Below, piece after piece: positions 17,027-26,105 of a stretch of DNA of 64,000 nt; the stretch's first letter is position 1, and each line of letters opens with the position of its first letter. Made by a program: the position numbers and the translations under genes. The notes beneath the pieces are model-generated. The model had not been told where the DNA came from, made no database searches, and saw nothing but the letters and a program-made list of their open reading frames with translations. This DNA comes from Flavobacteriia bacterium (GTDB taxonomy: Bacteria > Bacteroidota > Bacteroidia > Flavobacteriales > Schleiferiaceae): positions 24,815-88,814 of the forward strand of contig JABXHW010000038.1 of NCBI GenBank assembly GCA_013373425.1, written 5' to 3'.

Positions 17027-17074
17027 CAAAAATAGGTCTACAACTTTGACCACCCAAACACAGGTGTATCTTTG
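17027..17074. promoter_or_regulatory. Interleaved divergent promoters (TlpA operon and S46 peptidase)
   Basis: Minus strand: TTTG (17058-17055), 20-base spacer, TATTTTTG (17034-17027), then 16 bases to ATG 17010. Plus strand: TTTG (17045-17048), 18-base spacer, TATCTTTG (17067-17074), then 23 bases to ATG 17098. Both match the Bacteroidota consensus exactly and their -33 regions overlap, so polymerase could occupy only one at a time. Confidence 0.8.
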
Positions 17075-17097
17075 TGAACCTAGCAAAAACATTTACC

Positions 17098-19251
17098 ATG
17101 AAGAAACAAATTGTACTCCTTGGATTGATCCTACTCGGTTCGTATTCAATGAGAGCAACGGAAGGCATGTGGCTTCCTTACATGTTATCCGATAGAGAAG
17201 CGGATATGCAGAATATGGGCATGCTCATCAGCGCAGAAGAAATTTACTCCGTAAACAATGGGAGTTTGAAGGATGCCATTGTGAGCTTTGGAGGCTTTTG
17301 TACTGGAGAGATTATCTCAGATAACGGACTTGTTCTTACCAATCATCACTGTGGATATGGAGCGATCCAATCTCACTCTTCTGTGGAGCATAATTATCTA
17401 GAGGATGGCTTTTGGGCTATGTCGAGAGCGGAAGAGCTTCCGAACGAAGGTCTCTTTGTACGATTCGTAAAATACATTGAGGACGTATCGGTCCCTATGC
17501 TTGAAGGCGTACACGATGGAATGACAGAAGAGGAGAAGCGTGCGCGTATGCAGTCTAATATGAACGCTATTCTCGAAAGACGTTCATCCAGTGAAGATTT
17601 TGAGTTTGAAATTAAGGAGATCTACTACGGAAATCAGTTCATTTTAATTGCATCTGTACGTTACACGGATGTTCGTTTGGTAGGTGCACCACCTAGCAGC
17701 ATTGGCAAGTATGGAGCGGATACCGACAACTGGGTTTGGCCTCGTCACACTGGCGATTTCAGCATGTTTAGAATCTATGCTGATGCGAGCAATAACCCTG
17801 CTGATTTCGCAGATAACAACGTTCCATTTAAGCCATATCGCAGTCTGAATGTATCTATTTCGGGTACTCAACCGGGCGACTTCACATTCGTTTATGGTTT
17901 CCCTGGTCGCACAGAGGAATATTTACCGGCGATTGCTGTAGATCAAATGATGAACGAGCTCAACCCAATGAACATCGCCATACGCGATATCATTCTTCAA
18001 GGGATGAAGTCGTATATGGTGGAGAGCGAAGAAATTGACATCCAGTATGCGTCTAAATATGCATCTACTTCAAATGCATGGAAGAAGTGGATTGGTCAGA
18101 CGCAGGGTGTGGATAAAACGTTTGGTATTGACTCTATCCGCCGAGCGGAAGCACGCTTTCAATATGCTTTGGCACAGGATAATAATCTGTGGAATATGTA
18201 TGGCAATATCCTGCCGTCGCTCGAACAACGATATGCGGTTTCACTTGATTTATTCAAGAAAAGAGATCGGTTTATTGAGATTGGCTATCGTGGAAATGAA
18301 GTGATTCGATTCTTATGGGGGATGAATCGCGAGTTATCAGCGGCGGAGAATGGGAGTGAAGAAGCTGTGAACAAAGCGGCAGAATCAATGGCTCAACGCT
18401 TATCAGGCTTTATCAAGAATTACAATGCCTCGGTAGACAGTACCATTACGTACAACTTGTATCGTCATTGGATGTCGACTGCTGAAGAGGTTCCAGCGTT
18501 CCTCATTGACGCTTACGGCTCTCCGGATGGCGTCGATATCAGCGGCATGTATTCAGCTGATGCCTTCTTCCGTCCTACGAATTATGATGCGTTCATTGCT
18601 TTGCTTGAAAGCGACCCAGCAGCCGCGATTGATACAGTCTTGAACAGCGAGATTTATACGATGATGAAGGCTGCCTTTGGCTACTACATCGGTGAAGTTG
18701 CACCACAGCTCGGTGGTGTGATGAGTGAAATCAACAATCTACAGAAGGATTACATGGCCGCACAGATGGTGGTAGGTGATCCGTCAGAGCTCTATCCTGA
18801 TGCCAACAGCACAATGCGCATTACTTATGGTAGAGTAGAAGGCTTTGTGCCAAGAGATGGTGTTCGTTACAATACGCACACGTATCTCGATGGCGTGATT
18901 GCCAAGTATGTCCCTGGTGACTACGAATTCGACTTACCGGAGCGCATGCTCGAGCTTTACGCAGAGAAGAACTATGGCAGATATGCTACGGAAGACGGAC
19001 GTTTACCTGTGTGCTTTATCGCTTCAAACCACACTTCTGGTGGAAATAGTGGTTCTCCAGCTTTGGATGCAAATGGTAACCTTATCGGATTGAATTTCGA
19101 CAGAGTTTGGGAAGGTACTATGAGCGATGTGTACTTCGATGAAGCCATATGTAGAAACATCATGGTTGACATTCGCTATGTCCTATGGGTAGTGGACGTT
19201 TACGCTGGTGCTGGACACTTGGTAGAAGAGATGAATCTAGTCAGCGAATAA
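17098..19251 (+). CDS. S46-family dipeptidyl-peptidase, DPP11-like
   Basis: This 717-residue secreted serine exopeptidase releases dipeptides from oligopeptide N-termini in the periplasm. The signal peptide is residues 1 to about 17. The triad is visible: His in [12 protein letters not shown], Asp in the [13 protein letters not shown] region and Ser in TSGGNSGSP. Eighteen residues after the Ser is Arg (NFDRVWEG). That position is Arg673 in P. gingivalis DPP11 (Asp/Glu at P1) and Gly in DPP7, so acidic P1 preference is predicted. A complete promoter precedes it. Confidence 0.93.
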   Translation: MKKQIVLLGLILLGSYSMRATEGMWLPYMLSDREADMQNMGMLISAEEIYSVNNGSLKDAIVSFGGFCTGEIISDNGLVLTNHHCGYGAIQSHSSVEHNYLEDGFWAMSRAEELPNEGLFVRFVKYIEDVSVPMLEGVHDGMTEEEKRARMQSNMNAILERRSSSEDFEFEIKEIYYGNQFILIASVRYTDVRLVGAPPSSIGKYGADTDNWVWPRHTGDFSMFRIYADASNNPADFADNNVPFKPYRSLNVSISGTQPGDFTFVYGFPGRTEEYLPAIAVDQMMNELNPMNIAIRDIILQGMKSYMVESEEIDIQYASKYASTSNAWKKWIGQTQGVDKTFGIDSIRRAEARFQYALAQDNNLWNMYGNILPSLEQRYAVSLDLFKKRDRFIEIGYRGNEVIRFLWGMNRELSAAENGSEEAVNKAAESMAQRLSGFIKNYNASVDSTITYNLYRHWMSTAEEVPAFLIDAYGSPDGVDISGMYSADAFFRPTNYDAFIALLESDPAAAIDTVLNSEIYTMMKAAFGYYIGEVAPQLGGVMSEINNLQKDYMAAQMVVGDPSELYPDANSTMRITYGRVEGFVPRDGVRYNTHTYLDGVIAKYVPGDYEFDLPERMLELYAEKNYGRYATEDGRLPVCFIASNHTSGGNSGSPALDANGNLIGLNFDRVWEGTMSDVYFDEAICRNIMVDIRYVLWVVDVYAGAGHLVEEMNLVSE

Positions 19252-19288
19252 AAGAGCCCACAAATTTCAAAATTGAGTGTCAGTTGGC

Positions 19289-19296
19289 TACTTTTG
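19289..19296 (+). promoter_or_regulatory. -7 box upstream of sucD
   Basis: TACTTTTG is an exact match, 26 bases before ATG 19323. TTTC at 19265-19268, 20 bases upstream, is a near -33 element. Confidence 0.55.
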
Positions 19297-19322
19297 CCGT
19301 GCCTCAAAAACGAGAAAATACC

Positions 19323-20192
19323 ATGAGTGTACTTGTAAATAAAGACTCTAAAGTGATCGTGCAGGGTTTCACCGGTAAGGAAGGAACTTTCCACGCAGAG
19401 CAAATGATTGAATTCGGAACCAACGTAGTAGGTGGTGTAACTCCAGGAAAAGGAGGACAATCACACCTCGATCGTCCAGTTTTCAATACAGTAGCCGACG
19501 CTGTTAAGGAGACCGGAGCAGATGTTTCTATCATCTTCGTTCCACCAGCATTTGCAGCAGACGGTATCATGGAAGCGGCTGATGCAGGTATCAAAGTAAT
19601 CGTTGCTATTACAGAAGGTATTCCTGTTGCGGATATGATCAAAGTAAAGGACTACATCAGCACTAAGGATGTAACCTTGATCGGACCTAACTGTCCAGGT
19701 GTTATCACCGCTGGTCAGGCTAAAGTGGGTATCATGCCAGGCTTTATCTTCAAAGAAGGAAAGATTGGTATCGTATCTAAGTCTGGTACTTTGACCTACG
19801 AAGCAGCTGATCAAATTGTGAAAGCTGGTTTGGGCATTACAACTGCTATTGGCATTGGTGGCGACCCAATTATCGGAACTACCACTAAGGAAGCTGTAGA
19901 GCTTTTGATGAATGATCCAGAAACAGAAGGTATCGTTATGATCGGTGAGATCGGCGGTAACCTCGAAGCTATTGCAGCAGATTGGATTAAGAAGAATGGA
20001 ACGAAGCCAGTTGTTGGTTTCATTGCAGGGGAAACTGCTCCAAAAGGGCGTACAATGGGCCACGCAGGTGCGATTGTAGGTGGAGCAGAGGATACAGCAC
20101 AAGCGAAGAAAGCAATCATGCGTGATTGTGGAATTCACGTGGTTGATTCTCCAGCTGAAATCGGAACCAAAATGGCGGAAGTAGTGAAGTAA
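19323..20192 (+). CDS. sucD: Succinate-CoA ligase (ADP-forming) subunit alpha
   Basis: This 289-residue TCA-cycle enzyme subunit carries the CoA-binding Rossmann domain ([21 protein letters not shown]) and the phosphohistidine loop ([13 protein letters not shown]). [10 protein letters not shown] and [13 protein letters not shown] are family signatures. It needs the beta subunit SucC, which is not in this window, as is common in Bacteroidota. The frame is open upstream to 19185, but the promoter location and the conserved [15 protein letters not shown] start fix ATG 19323. A strong terminator follows. Confidence 0.97.
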   Translation: MSVLVNKDSKVIVQGFTGKEGTFHAEQMIEFGTNVVGGVTPGKGGQSHLDRPVFNTVADAVKETGADVSIIFVPPAFAADGIMEAADAGIKVIVAITEGIPVADMIKVKDYISTKDVTLIGPNCPGVITAGQAKVGIMPGFIFKEGKIGIVSKSGTLTYEAADQIVKAGLGITTAIGIGGDPIIGTTTKEAVELLMNDPETEGIVMIGEIGGNLEAIAADWIKKNGTKPVVGFIAGETAPKGRTMGHAGAIVGGAEDTAQAKKAIMRDCGIHVVDSPAEIGTKMAEVVK

Positions 20193-20213
20193 TCACTGTA
20201 TTCGAAATATAGA

Positions 20214-20247
20214 AACCCCTTCTAGCATATGCTGGAAGGGGTTTTTT
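20214..20247 (+). terminator. Terminator of sucD
   Basis: A 14-bp stem with one G-T pair (20214-20227 with 20230-20243) is followed by a run of T. It is a strong intrinsic terminator. Confidence 0.9.
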
Positions 20248-20339
20248 CTTTTGCGGAAACTACGTACACATTCGGGTGGTTCTACTTACATAACTGTGCT
20301 TTGGAAGTTTCAATTTTACTCCATCAAAACCATGAACCT

Positions 20340-20462
20340 ATGATGAGAGAATTGGAAACCATGTTAAGCGCACACAGTCATATTTTACTTCCAGAAACGA
20401 TGGATGCGGAACTGATGAACTTCGAAGAAGTTGAACAACCCGAACATCCTCTCTTCATTTGA
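20340..20462 (+). CDS. Candidate small acidic protein (40 residues)
   Basis: The 329-base gap between sucD and the next gene holds two strong plus-strand terminators, and this frame lies between them, implying a transcript of its own. ATG 20340 (MMRELETMLSAHSHILL) gives 40 residues rich in Glu and ending EQPEHPLFI. The frame extends upstream to 20229, but that lies inside the sucD terminator. No promoter was clearly found and no homologue is recognised. It could instead be an untranslated small RNA. Confidence 0.35.
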   Translation: MMRELETMLSAHSHILLPETMDAELMNFEEVEQPEHPLFI

Positions 20463-20496
20463 AGGCGAACTAACCTAACCAACTTGTGATTGTGGA

Positions 20497-20523
20497 AAGC
20501 CGTGCATTAGCGCGGCTTTTTTT
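20497..20523 (+). terminator. Terminator of the small transcript
   Basis: AAGCCGTGC pairs with GCGCGGCTT (one G-T pair) across a 4-base loop and is followed by T-rich sequence. It overlaps the 3' end of the convergent gene. Confidence 0.8.
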
Positions 20524-20974
20524 ATTCCCTTACTTCTGAGATGTCCTCCGAGTAAATCTTGAAGTACTGCATGGATGCATAACTTATCACTACTGTGCTT
20601 GCCAAACCTTCAAATACGATGGCGATGACCGATTGGAATAAGGTGAGCTTACCGCCCCAAACGCCACTCGACTCAAGTACTTCTATAAAGTTAGGGTCGA
20701 TGATCGAAGCGTAAACACTCATAAATGCAAGGAATAGTAAAATGGAAATCGATCCCATTCTCATTCCCGCAAACAGTCCTCCGATATAAGAGTGGTGCTC
20801 ATCCGTACGGAACATCTTTCTGTGCAGTGCTACTGTACCGGCGAGAATGATGGCAAAGTTGAATAGACGGAGTTGGTGCATCTGCTCCAATCCCAATAAC
20901 TTCATCAGAAGGAAATAGGCAATCAATCCAGCGGCGGTCTTTAGGGCATAGCCCCAAGCATATCTATAATACAT
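20522..20974 (-). CDS. DUF4199-like four-helix membrane protein
   Basis: This 150-residue integral membrane protein has four TM helices (about residues 8-25, 32-50, 68-90 and 112-135 from this start). The stretch GGLFAGMRMGSISILLFLAF followed by MSVYASIIDPNFIEVL resembles the third helix and loop of DUF4199 proteins. The frame opens at 21007, but ATG 20974 (MYYRYAWGYALKTAAGL) places a perfect palindrome just outside the gene. No function can be assigned. Confidence 0.7.
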   Translation of the reverse strand: MYYRYAWGYALKTAAGLIAYFLLMKLLGLEQMHQLRLFNFAIILAGTVALHRKMFRTDEHHSYIGGLFAGMRMGSISILLFLAFMSVYASIIDPNFIEVLESSGVWGGKLTLFQSVIAIVFEGLASTVVISYASMQYFKIYSEDISEVRE

Positions 20975-20976
20975 AT

Positions 20977-21009
20977 CGTTGATTATTAGTGAGTTATATT
21001 TAATCAACG
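20977..21009. promoter_or_regulatory. Perfect 9-bp inverted repeat at the 5' end of the DUF4199-like gene
   Basis: CGTTGATTA (20977-20985) and TAATCAACG (21001-21009) are separated by 15 bases, directly upstream of ATG 20974. It could be an operator or a 5' UTR hairpin. Confidence 0.5.
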
Positions 21010-21044
21010 TGTCAGATGCTATATTGTTCAGAGGAGAGCGTCGT

Positions 21045-21731
21045 TCAATTCTGGTTCAATTCATCAAAAGAGATGTCCATAACAGGGTAGTCCTTCCACC
21101 CTTTAAAGTCGAAGTGCCACCATTCATGCGGATAGGGTTCAAAGCCAAAAGCAATCATCACTTCTCGAAGAATGATCTTGTTTTGTTCAGCTTCACGATT
21201 GAGTGATACCACTGCCTGATGCGCATCTTCCGAAAAATCGTCGTACCCAGTCGGCATGATTAAAGCCTCACCGGTTTCCAAGTCATACAGTCCAATGTCT
21301 ACCGCGCAGCCTCGATTATGTCTACTTCCGGAGTAGGGAGAGGCCACGTAGGTAGTGTCCTGATAAACCTCATAGAACAACACGGTTGCGGCATAGGGTC
21401 GGTAACCATCGTAGAGAATGAGTCCTAGATTAAGGGCTGAGAGACTGTCTTCTACTGCTTTCAAGGCTTTAGCAACCGGTTTACGAGAAAAGCAGTCTGC
21501 CGTTGGGTAAATAACCTGTCCGGTAAAGTTGTTAGAAGTAGCGTAACGGATATCCATCTTCTCAAACTCAAGTAGCTGCTCGAGGTTGAGCAACGCCATA
21601 TTCGAATCTAAACTGACCGATTTTGAATACTCCGACCATTCCATTGGCTCAATTCCGTACGCATACTTTGGCTCTTCAGAACATCGAGCAACCAAGAGGA
21701 GAATAACAACGTAATGGAGTAAGCTTTTCAT
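21045..21731 (-). CDS. D-alanyl-D-alanine dipeptidase, VanX/DdpX type (M15D)
   Basis: This 228-residue exported zinc dipeptidase would cleave D-Ala-D-Ala. It has the two zinc motifs: SRHNRGCAVDIGLYDLETG (SxHxxGxAxD) and EWWHFDFKGW (ExxxH). LILYDGYRPYAA is the conserved region with the catalytic Arg. The N-terminus is a signal peptide with Cys after LLVAR; Arg at -1 is atypical for a lipobox. No VanA/VanH homologue is nearby, so it likely serves peptidoglycan turnover rather than glycopeptide resistance. Confidence 0.93.
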   Translation of the reverse strand: MKSLLHYVVILLLVARCSEEPKYAYGIEPMEWSEYSKSVSLDSNMALLNLEQLLEFEKMDIRYATSNNFTGQVIYPTADCFSRKPVAKALKAVEDSLSALNLGLILYDGYRPYAATVLFYEVYQDTTYVASPYSGSRHNRGCAVDIGLYDLETGEALIMPTGYDDFSEDAHQAVVSLNREAEQNKIILREVMIAFGFEPYPHEWWHFDFKGWKDYPVMDISFDELNQN

Positions 21732-21840
21732 AATCAATCAATTTGTGATTTCCGCAGAAGCAAGTGCAAGTTAAATGTTTTCAAATGGAGGTATTTGGCA
21801 CGTGAATTGAGTTATGGCGGATATCAATTTAAAACTAACT

Positions 21841-22857
21841 ATGATGAAGAAATTACTCTTCGCAATGTTGCTCCCAGCAACGATGGTCGCACAAGACAAA
21901 TTTGACTTGAGCGAGTTTGAATCAACCTCTAACGGTACAGAACAAGCCTTCATTTACAACTTCACGCAATACTCATCTGCTTACCAAGATGTAGTAAACC
22001 CTGACTTTGCAGTGAATGCGGTATGGGACGATACCACGCTTATCATTGAGAATCCATTCGGTAAGTCGTACGCAGGAGTGATGCAAGACACTATGATCAC
22101 CGATCTTGGCGCTTATCTTCTTGGAATCTCACCAAGTTTCTCATCTACCGATGCTTTTATTCTTGCACCAACCACTGCCGACTTAATTGACCGTGGATAC
22201 AACACGAATATGGCCATGTCGCCGATCAGCTATGTGACTGAAGGAACAGCTCCAAACCGAATCTTTAAGATGGAGTGGAAGAATGCGGGCATCTATGAAG
22301 AAGTGATTTGGAATGGAACAAACAATGTGTCTTTGAACGTTCAAATCTGGCTTCATGAGAATGGTGATGTTGAGTTCCACTACGGACCGAATACAATCAC
22401 TCAAGACTGGGTAGATACCTTGTTTATGTACGAGGAGATGACCATTGGATTGGCAGGTATCGATCTGATTAACGACAATATTGAAGACGGTCACTTCCTA
22501 ACGGGAACAGCCGCAAATGCAACGATGGTGGATACGCTCACTCAGTTAAGCACATGGCCTACCAACGGGACTGTGTACAAGTTTGCGTTGCCTTCTGTTG
22601 GAATCAATGAGATTCAGACCCTCGAAGTAAAGCTTTATCCGAACCCTGCAGTTAATGAGCTCAGAATTAACGCTGAAGCAGGAGAGGTATACGATGTAGC
22701 TCTTATCGATTTGAGCGGTAGAACAGTGAAGCGCGGACAGCTTACTTCAGATTCATCAATGGATTTGATGGGAACCCCTGCCGGCGTGTATCTCGTTAGA
22801 TTGAAAGAATCTGTGTCAGGAATTACTCAGACCGTTCGTCTTGTAGTGACACAATAA
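21841..22857 (+). CDS. Secreted protein with T9SS type A sorting domain
   Basis: This 338-residue protein has a signal peptide (ending ATMVAQ), a beta-rich body and a C-terminal T9SS domain of about 75 residues. The domain starts at VKLYPNPAVNELRI and continues with VALIDLSGRTVKRGQ and AGVYLVRL. The body contains FHYGPNTITQDW, reminiscent of the beta-sandwich in other T9SS cargo, but no enzyme motif. It should be exported across the outer membrane by the T9SS with removal of the sorting domain. Confidence 0.87.
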   Translation: MMKKLLFAMLLPATMVAQDKFDLSEFESTSNGTEQAFIYNFTQYSSAYQDVVNPDFAVNAVWDDTTLIIENPFGKSYAGVMQDTMITDLGAYLLGISPSFSSTDAFILAPTTADLIDRGYNTNMAMSPISYVTEGTAPNRIFKMEWKNAGIYEEVIWNGTNNVSLNVQIWLHENGDVEFHYGPNTITQDWVDTLFMYEEMTIGLAGIDLINDNIEDGHFLTGTAANATMVDTLTQLSTWPTNGTVYKFALPSVGINEIQTLEVKLYPNPAVNELRINAEAGEVYDVALIDLSGRTVKRGQLTSDSSMDLMGTPAGVYLVRLKESVSGITQTVRLVVTQ

Positions 22858-22879
22858 AGTGGAATACCAACCCAATAGG

Positions 22880-22908
22880 AACCCTGACCTTCGCGTCAGG
22901 GTTTTTTA
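22880..22908 (+). terminator. Terminator of the T9SS cargo gene
   Basis: AACCCTGAC (22880-22888) and GTCAGGGTT (22895-22903) are perfect 9-bp arms followed by T-rich sequence. It ends two bases before the convergent xseB stop. Confidence 0.87.
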
Positions 22909-22909
22909 T

Positions 22910-23116
22910 TTACTCCAGTCCCAGGTCTTTTAGGATTTGGTCGACCTTCTTTTCGGTTTGGTCGAGGCGCTCGTAGCAATACTTAATCAGCTTTGATGCT
23001 CGCTCAACCTTTTCGGCTAGTTCGTCGACACCAATTTCTCCCGACTTCATGCGCTCAAGGATGACATCGAGTTCTTCCGCAGCCGCTTCATATGTGAGTT
23101 TCTCTTCTTTAGGCAT
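22910..23116 (-). CDS. xseB: Exodeoxyribonuclease VII small subunit
   Basis: This 68-residue helical protein has the XseB signature: LTYEAAAEELDVILERMKSGEI, then LAEKVERASKLIKYCYERLD. It forms the elongated complex with XseA that degrades single-stranded DNA. It overlaps the end of xseA by 8 bases, so the two are co-translated. Confidence 0.95.
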   Translation of the reverse strand: MPKEEKLTYEAAAEELDVILERMKSGEIGVDELAEKVERASKLIKYCYERLDQTEKKVDQILKDLGLE

Positions 23117-24497
23117 CTTTCTCTTTTATCTTTTGAACTACTGCTTCTATCTCGTGAGCTTCTGTGATAATTTCAATCATATCATTCTTTACAAGCGCAT
23201 CACCTGAAGTGACAATTAGCTTGCCTTTGCGAAGATAGGAATAGCCTCTTTTTAATGTAGATTGTGGGTGATACACATCCACGAGTTTCTCTACCAAATC
23301 GAGATGTGACTTAGCTCTGACCGTAATTTCTGTGGCGTATCGATCCAGGGAATGTCCAAGATCCTGCATTTCGTGCTTTCGATCTACCAACTGTTCCTTG
23401 GAAAGTCGGGATATCGAATTACTAATCTGAGCTAAACGCTCACGCTTGGTGTTGGAATAACGTTCATAGAGCATGGAAAGCCCTCTCGACATCGACTCGA
23501 GGTCGTGCAACGTCTCGTTCAAATTAGAGCGAGAATAGTGGACAATCTGATTTAATCTTTCCTGCGAGCTTGCTTTTGCTGATTCTATCTGAGCGCGATA
23601 CAGTTCCATGATACCTTGATAGGCAGTAGAAATAGCGACTTCGTAATCCCTTGCTCTCTCAACAATCCAAGCTCCAACAGCGGAAGGGGTCTTTAGAGAT
23701 TTGGCAGCCCACTCGTCTATAACTGTACGATCGGTTTCGTGACCAATTCCCACGAGAAAGGGGAGTTTACTTTCGGCTAAAACACGGTTTAATTCAAAAT
23801 CGTTGAATGCATCCAGGTCCAATGCAGATCCTCCTCCACGAATCAAGACCACAGCATCATATTCCGAAAGAGGAATCGACTCATAGACCTTAAGGATAGA
23901 GCTTGGCGATCCTGCCCCTTGAACTAAAGCATTAAAATGGGTCCAGTTGAATTTGAAGCCGTAAGAGTTCGTTTCGAGTTGATTCTGAAGGTCGGCTAAA
24001 CCGGCGCTGCCTTCCGCTGCTATGATTGCGATATTCTGAATGACACGAGGTAGCCTCAACTGACGGTTCAAATGGAGGAGGGAAAGCTTCTTTAGCTTGG
24101 CAATGGTCTCTTGCCGACGTTTTTCAATCTCACCCAAAGTAAAGTTTGGATCGATATCCGTAACGTGAAGTGAAAGTCCAAATACTGGATGAAACACAAG
24201 TCTACACAAGCAAAGCAGCTCCCGTCCATCTTCCATTAACTTACTCAGGTCGAGTCCTGTTCTAGCCTCAATGATATCCGCCTGACCTCTCCATAAATTC
24301 GCCTTGCAACGGGCTACAATGGATTGATTGCGCTCCTCAACAAAGTCTAAGTAATGATGTCCGGACGCATGCTTTCGATAAGAACTGATTTCGGCCTTCA
24401 CCCAAACCTCATGAGGTGAAATTTGCTCTTCAAATACCTGTTGAACTCTGCTGAGAACCTTGCTGAGTGAATGTCCTTTGCGAAGGGGAGTGCTCAT
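23109..24497 (-). CDS. xseA: Exodeoxyribonuclease VII large subunit
   Basis: This 462-residue nuclease subunit has an N-terminal OB fold (about 1-105, including VWVKAEISSYRKHASGHHYLDF) and a catalytic domain with VLIRGGGSALDLDAFND and GIGHETDRTVIDEWAAKS. A long coiled coil (about 285-400) binds XseB. Length is typical of the family. It overlaps both xseB (8 bases) and the upstream DUF4260 gene (4 bases), giving a three-gene operon. Confidence 0.96.
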   Translation of the reverse strand: MSTPLRKGHSLSKVLSRVQQVFEEQISPHEVWVKAEISSYRKHASGHHYLDFVEERNQSIVARCKANLWRGQADIIEARTGLDLSKLMEDGRELLCLCRLVFHPVFGLSLHVTDIDPNFTLGEIEKRRQETIAKLKKLSLLHLNRQLRLPRVIQNIAIIAAEGSAGLADLQNQLETNSYGFKFNWTHFNALVQGAGSPSSILKVYESIPLSEYDAVVLIRGGGSALDLDAFNDFELNRVLAESKLPFLVGIGHETDRTVIDEWAAKSLKTPSAVGAWIVERARDYEVAISTAYQGIMELYRAQIESAKASSQERLNQIVHYSRSNLNETLHDLESMSRGLSMLYERYSNTKRERLAQISNSISRLSKEQLVDRKHEMQDLGHSLDRYATEITVRAKSHLDLVEKLVDVYHPQSTLKRGYSYLRKGKLIVTSGDALVKNDMIEIITEAHEIEAVVQKIKEKDA

Positions 24498-24850
24498 TCT
24501 TTTTTACCGATATAGCCCAGGTGTGTATGCTGAAAGCTGTCGGGATATTTAAGTCCGTACCCCATGAAGCGATCCATTGCTGAGTGTCCAAAGAGAATAA
24601 TTCCACTGAAAAGAACCCAATCATTGAGGGTATAAAATCCAATAGCTGCAACTATCAAGGCTATTCCCTTGTGATGAAACAGATTGTAGGTGATGGCGCC
24701 GATTCGAGTATTGATGGCATAACCAATCATTCCAATATCTGGCAAGAGAATGACCGCCCAGAATAGCCACCAGCTGTGCTCTAAGTGAAGCGTTAGGAGG
24801 TAGGCGAAAATGAATTGTGCCAATTCCTCCAGTTTGATTTGAAAATTCAT
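24494..24850 (-). CDS. DUF4260 membrane protein
   Basis: This 118-residue protein has three or four TM helices and conserved polar residues in a row: ILLPDIGMIGY, YNLFHHKG, LFGHSAMDRFMGYGLKYPD and FQHTHLGYIGK. These are hallmarks of DUF4260, found widely in bacteria. Its role is unknown. It is the first gene of the xseAB operon (ATGA overlap), which may be a chance arrangement. Confidence 0.87.
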   Translation of the reverse strand: MNFQIKLEELAQFIFAYLLTLHLEHSWWLFWAVILLPDIGMIGYAINTRIGAITYNLFHHKGIALIVAAIGFYTLNDWVLFSGIILFGHSAMDRFMGYGLKYPDSFQHTHLGYIGKKE

Positions 24851-24937
24851 CGATGAATAAGTTTAAGGTAGGTCAATTATTGTCGCATTGTGGAATATCG
24901 TAAATTCAGCCTGGAATTCAACTAAACTAAGTAAAGT

Positions 24938-25960
24938 ATGAAAGCAGGAAGAATCATCCTTATCGTCATCGGACTTATTATCGTTCTGGGAGCGGTAGGG
25001 TTCTTTGTACAAAAAGACTTTGAAGTGACACGAACAGTGACTATCGACGCGGATCAAGAGACCGTTCACGCAGTCCTAGTCGACTTCAACCAGTTTGCCA
25101 AGTGGAACCCATGGGCCGACATGGATTCAGCTATGACCTTTGAGGTTTCAGGTGAGCCAGGAACTGTAGGTCATCAGTACTCATGGAGATCTGAGGATCC
25201 TATGGTGGGTAATGGTATCATGACCATTCAAGACATCGGAGACGACTATGTTTCCATCAAGGTATCTCTAGGTGATGGAGCTTATGAGGTTGCATCTAGC
25301 CACACAATCAGTACTACCGACGCGGGAACCGAAGTTTCTTGGTACGCTGGAGGAAGTATGCCATACCTCTTTGCAATGTTCGCCGATATGGAAACCACCC
25401 TTGGTGGCACCTATGAAGCCGGTTTGTCGAACCTACAAGGCATGATCGAAACTATGGAACCAGCAGCGGCTTCAGTTGATGTTTCTGTGGTTGACCTAGA
25501 GCCAATGACATTCGTGGGCTATCGCATGGAAGTGCCGATTGATAATATGGATGCTGCTTACGATGAGGAGAAAATTGGAGCGCTTTATGGTGCTGTGATG
25601 GCCGTAACTCAAGATGTGGGCAGCATGGTTACTCTATATTATGTTTGGGACGAAGAGAATAATGTAACTGACTTAGCAGTAGCTGTAAAAGTGCCAGCTG
25701 GAACTGAAGTTGAGGGTTATGAGACTTTCGAAACTGGTTCGATGATGGCGGCTAAGGCTACGCACAGTGGATCGTACGACAATATCGGAATGACTCATGA
25801 GGCGATTCTAGAGTATATCAGCACGAACGAGTATGGTTGGGATATGGAAAATCCTTCAATGGAGGTGTACACTGTAGGTATGGGTGACACTGAAAATGAG
25901 GATGAGCTTATGACGGATATTTATCACGCCGTTACAATGCCAACAGAAGCGGCTGAATAA
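24938..25960 (+). CDS. SRPBCC-family protein fused to a GyrI-like domain
   Basis: This 340-residue protein has one N-terminal TM or signal anchor (about 5-24). A SRPBCC/polyketide-cyclase-like domain follows (about 28-170, with FNQFAKWNPWADMDS). The C-terminal domain is GyrI-like (about 185-335), containing MTFVGYRMEVPIDNM and a segment around TGSMMAAKATHSGSY. Both folds bind small hydrophobic ligands, so ligand sensing or sequestration at the membrane is plausible. A terminator follows. Confidence 0.85.
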   Translation: MKAGRIILIVIGLIIVLGAVGFFVQKDFEVTRTVTIDADQETVHAVLVDFNQFAKWNPWADMDSAMTFEVSGEPGTVGHQYSWRSEDPMVGNGIMTIQDIGDDYVSIKVSLGDGAYEVASSHTISTTDAGTEVSWYAGGSMPYLFAMFADMETTLGGTYEAGLSNLQGMIETMEPAAASVDVSVVDLEPMTFVGYRMEVPIDNMDAAYDEEKIGALYGAVMAVTQDVGSMVTLYYVWDEENNVTDLAVAVKVPAGTEVEGYETFETGSMMAAKATHSGSYDNIGMTHEAILEYISTNEYGWDMENPSMEVYTVGMGDTENEDELMTDIYHAVTMPTEAAE

Positions 25961-25985
25961 TACGCAGTTGTAAATCAAAATTTAG

Positions 25986-26017
25986 AAGGGATGTTCATTT
26001 GAGCATCCCTTTTTTTT
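25986..26017 (+). terminator. Terminator of the SRPBCC gene
   Basis: AAGGGATG (25986-25993) pairs with CATCCCTT (26004-26011), followed by a run of T to 26017. Confidence 0.87.
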
Positions 26018-26077
26018 GAACAATAGGCATTGAAAAAGGTGATGTATATTCCTCAAATTCTTGAAGGATGAATTCTT

Positions 26078-26085
26078 TACCTTTG
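26078..26085 (+). promoter_or_regulatory. -7 box of the acyltransferase operon
   Basis: TACCTTTG is an exact match, 20 bases before GTG 26106. It lies downstream of the alternative TTG 26061, which excludes that start. Confidence 0.6.
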
Positions 26086-26105
26086 CCCATTCAACACCCG
26101 CACAC

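Noticed and set aside
19461..20138. 225-codon frame on the minus strand
   Set aside because: Antisense to sucD with Cys- and Trp-rich, protein-unlike composition.
26061..26105. TTG 26061 as start of the acyltransferase
   Set aside because: The exact -7 box 26078-26085 lies downstream of it, so transcription would begin after this codon.
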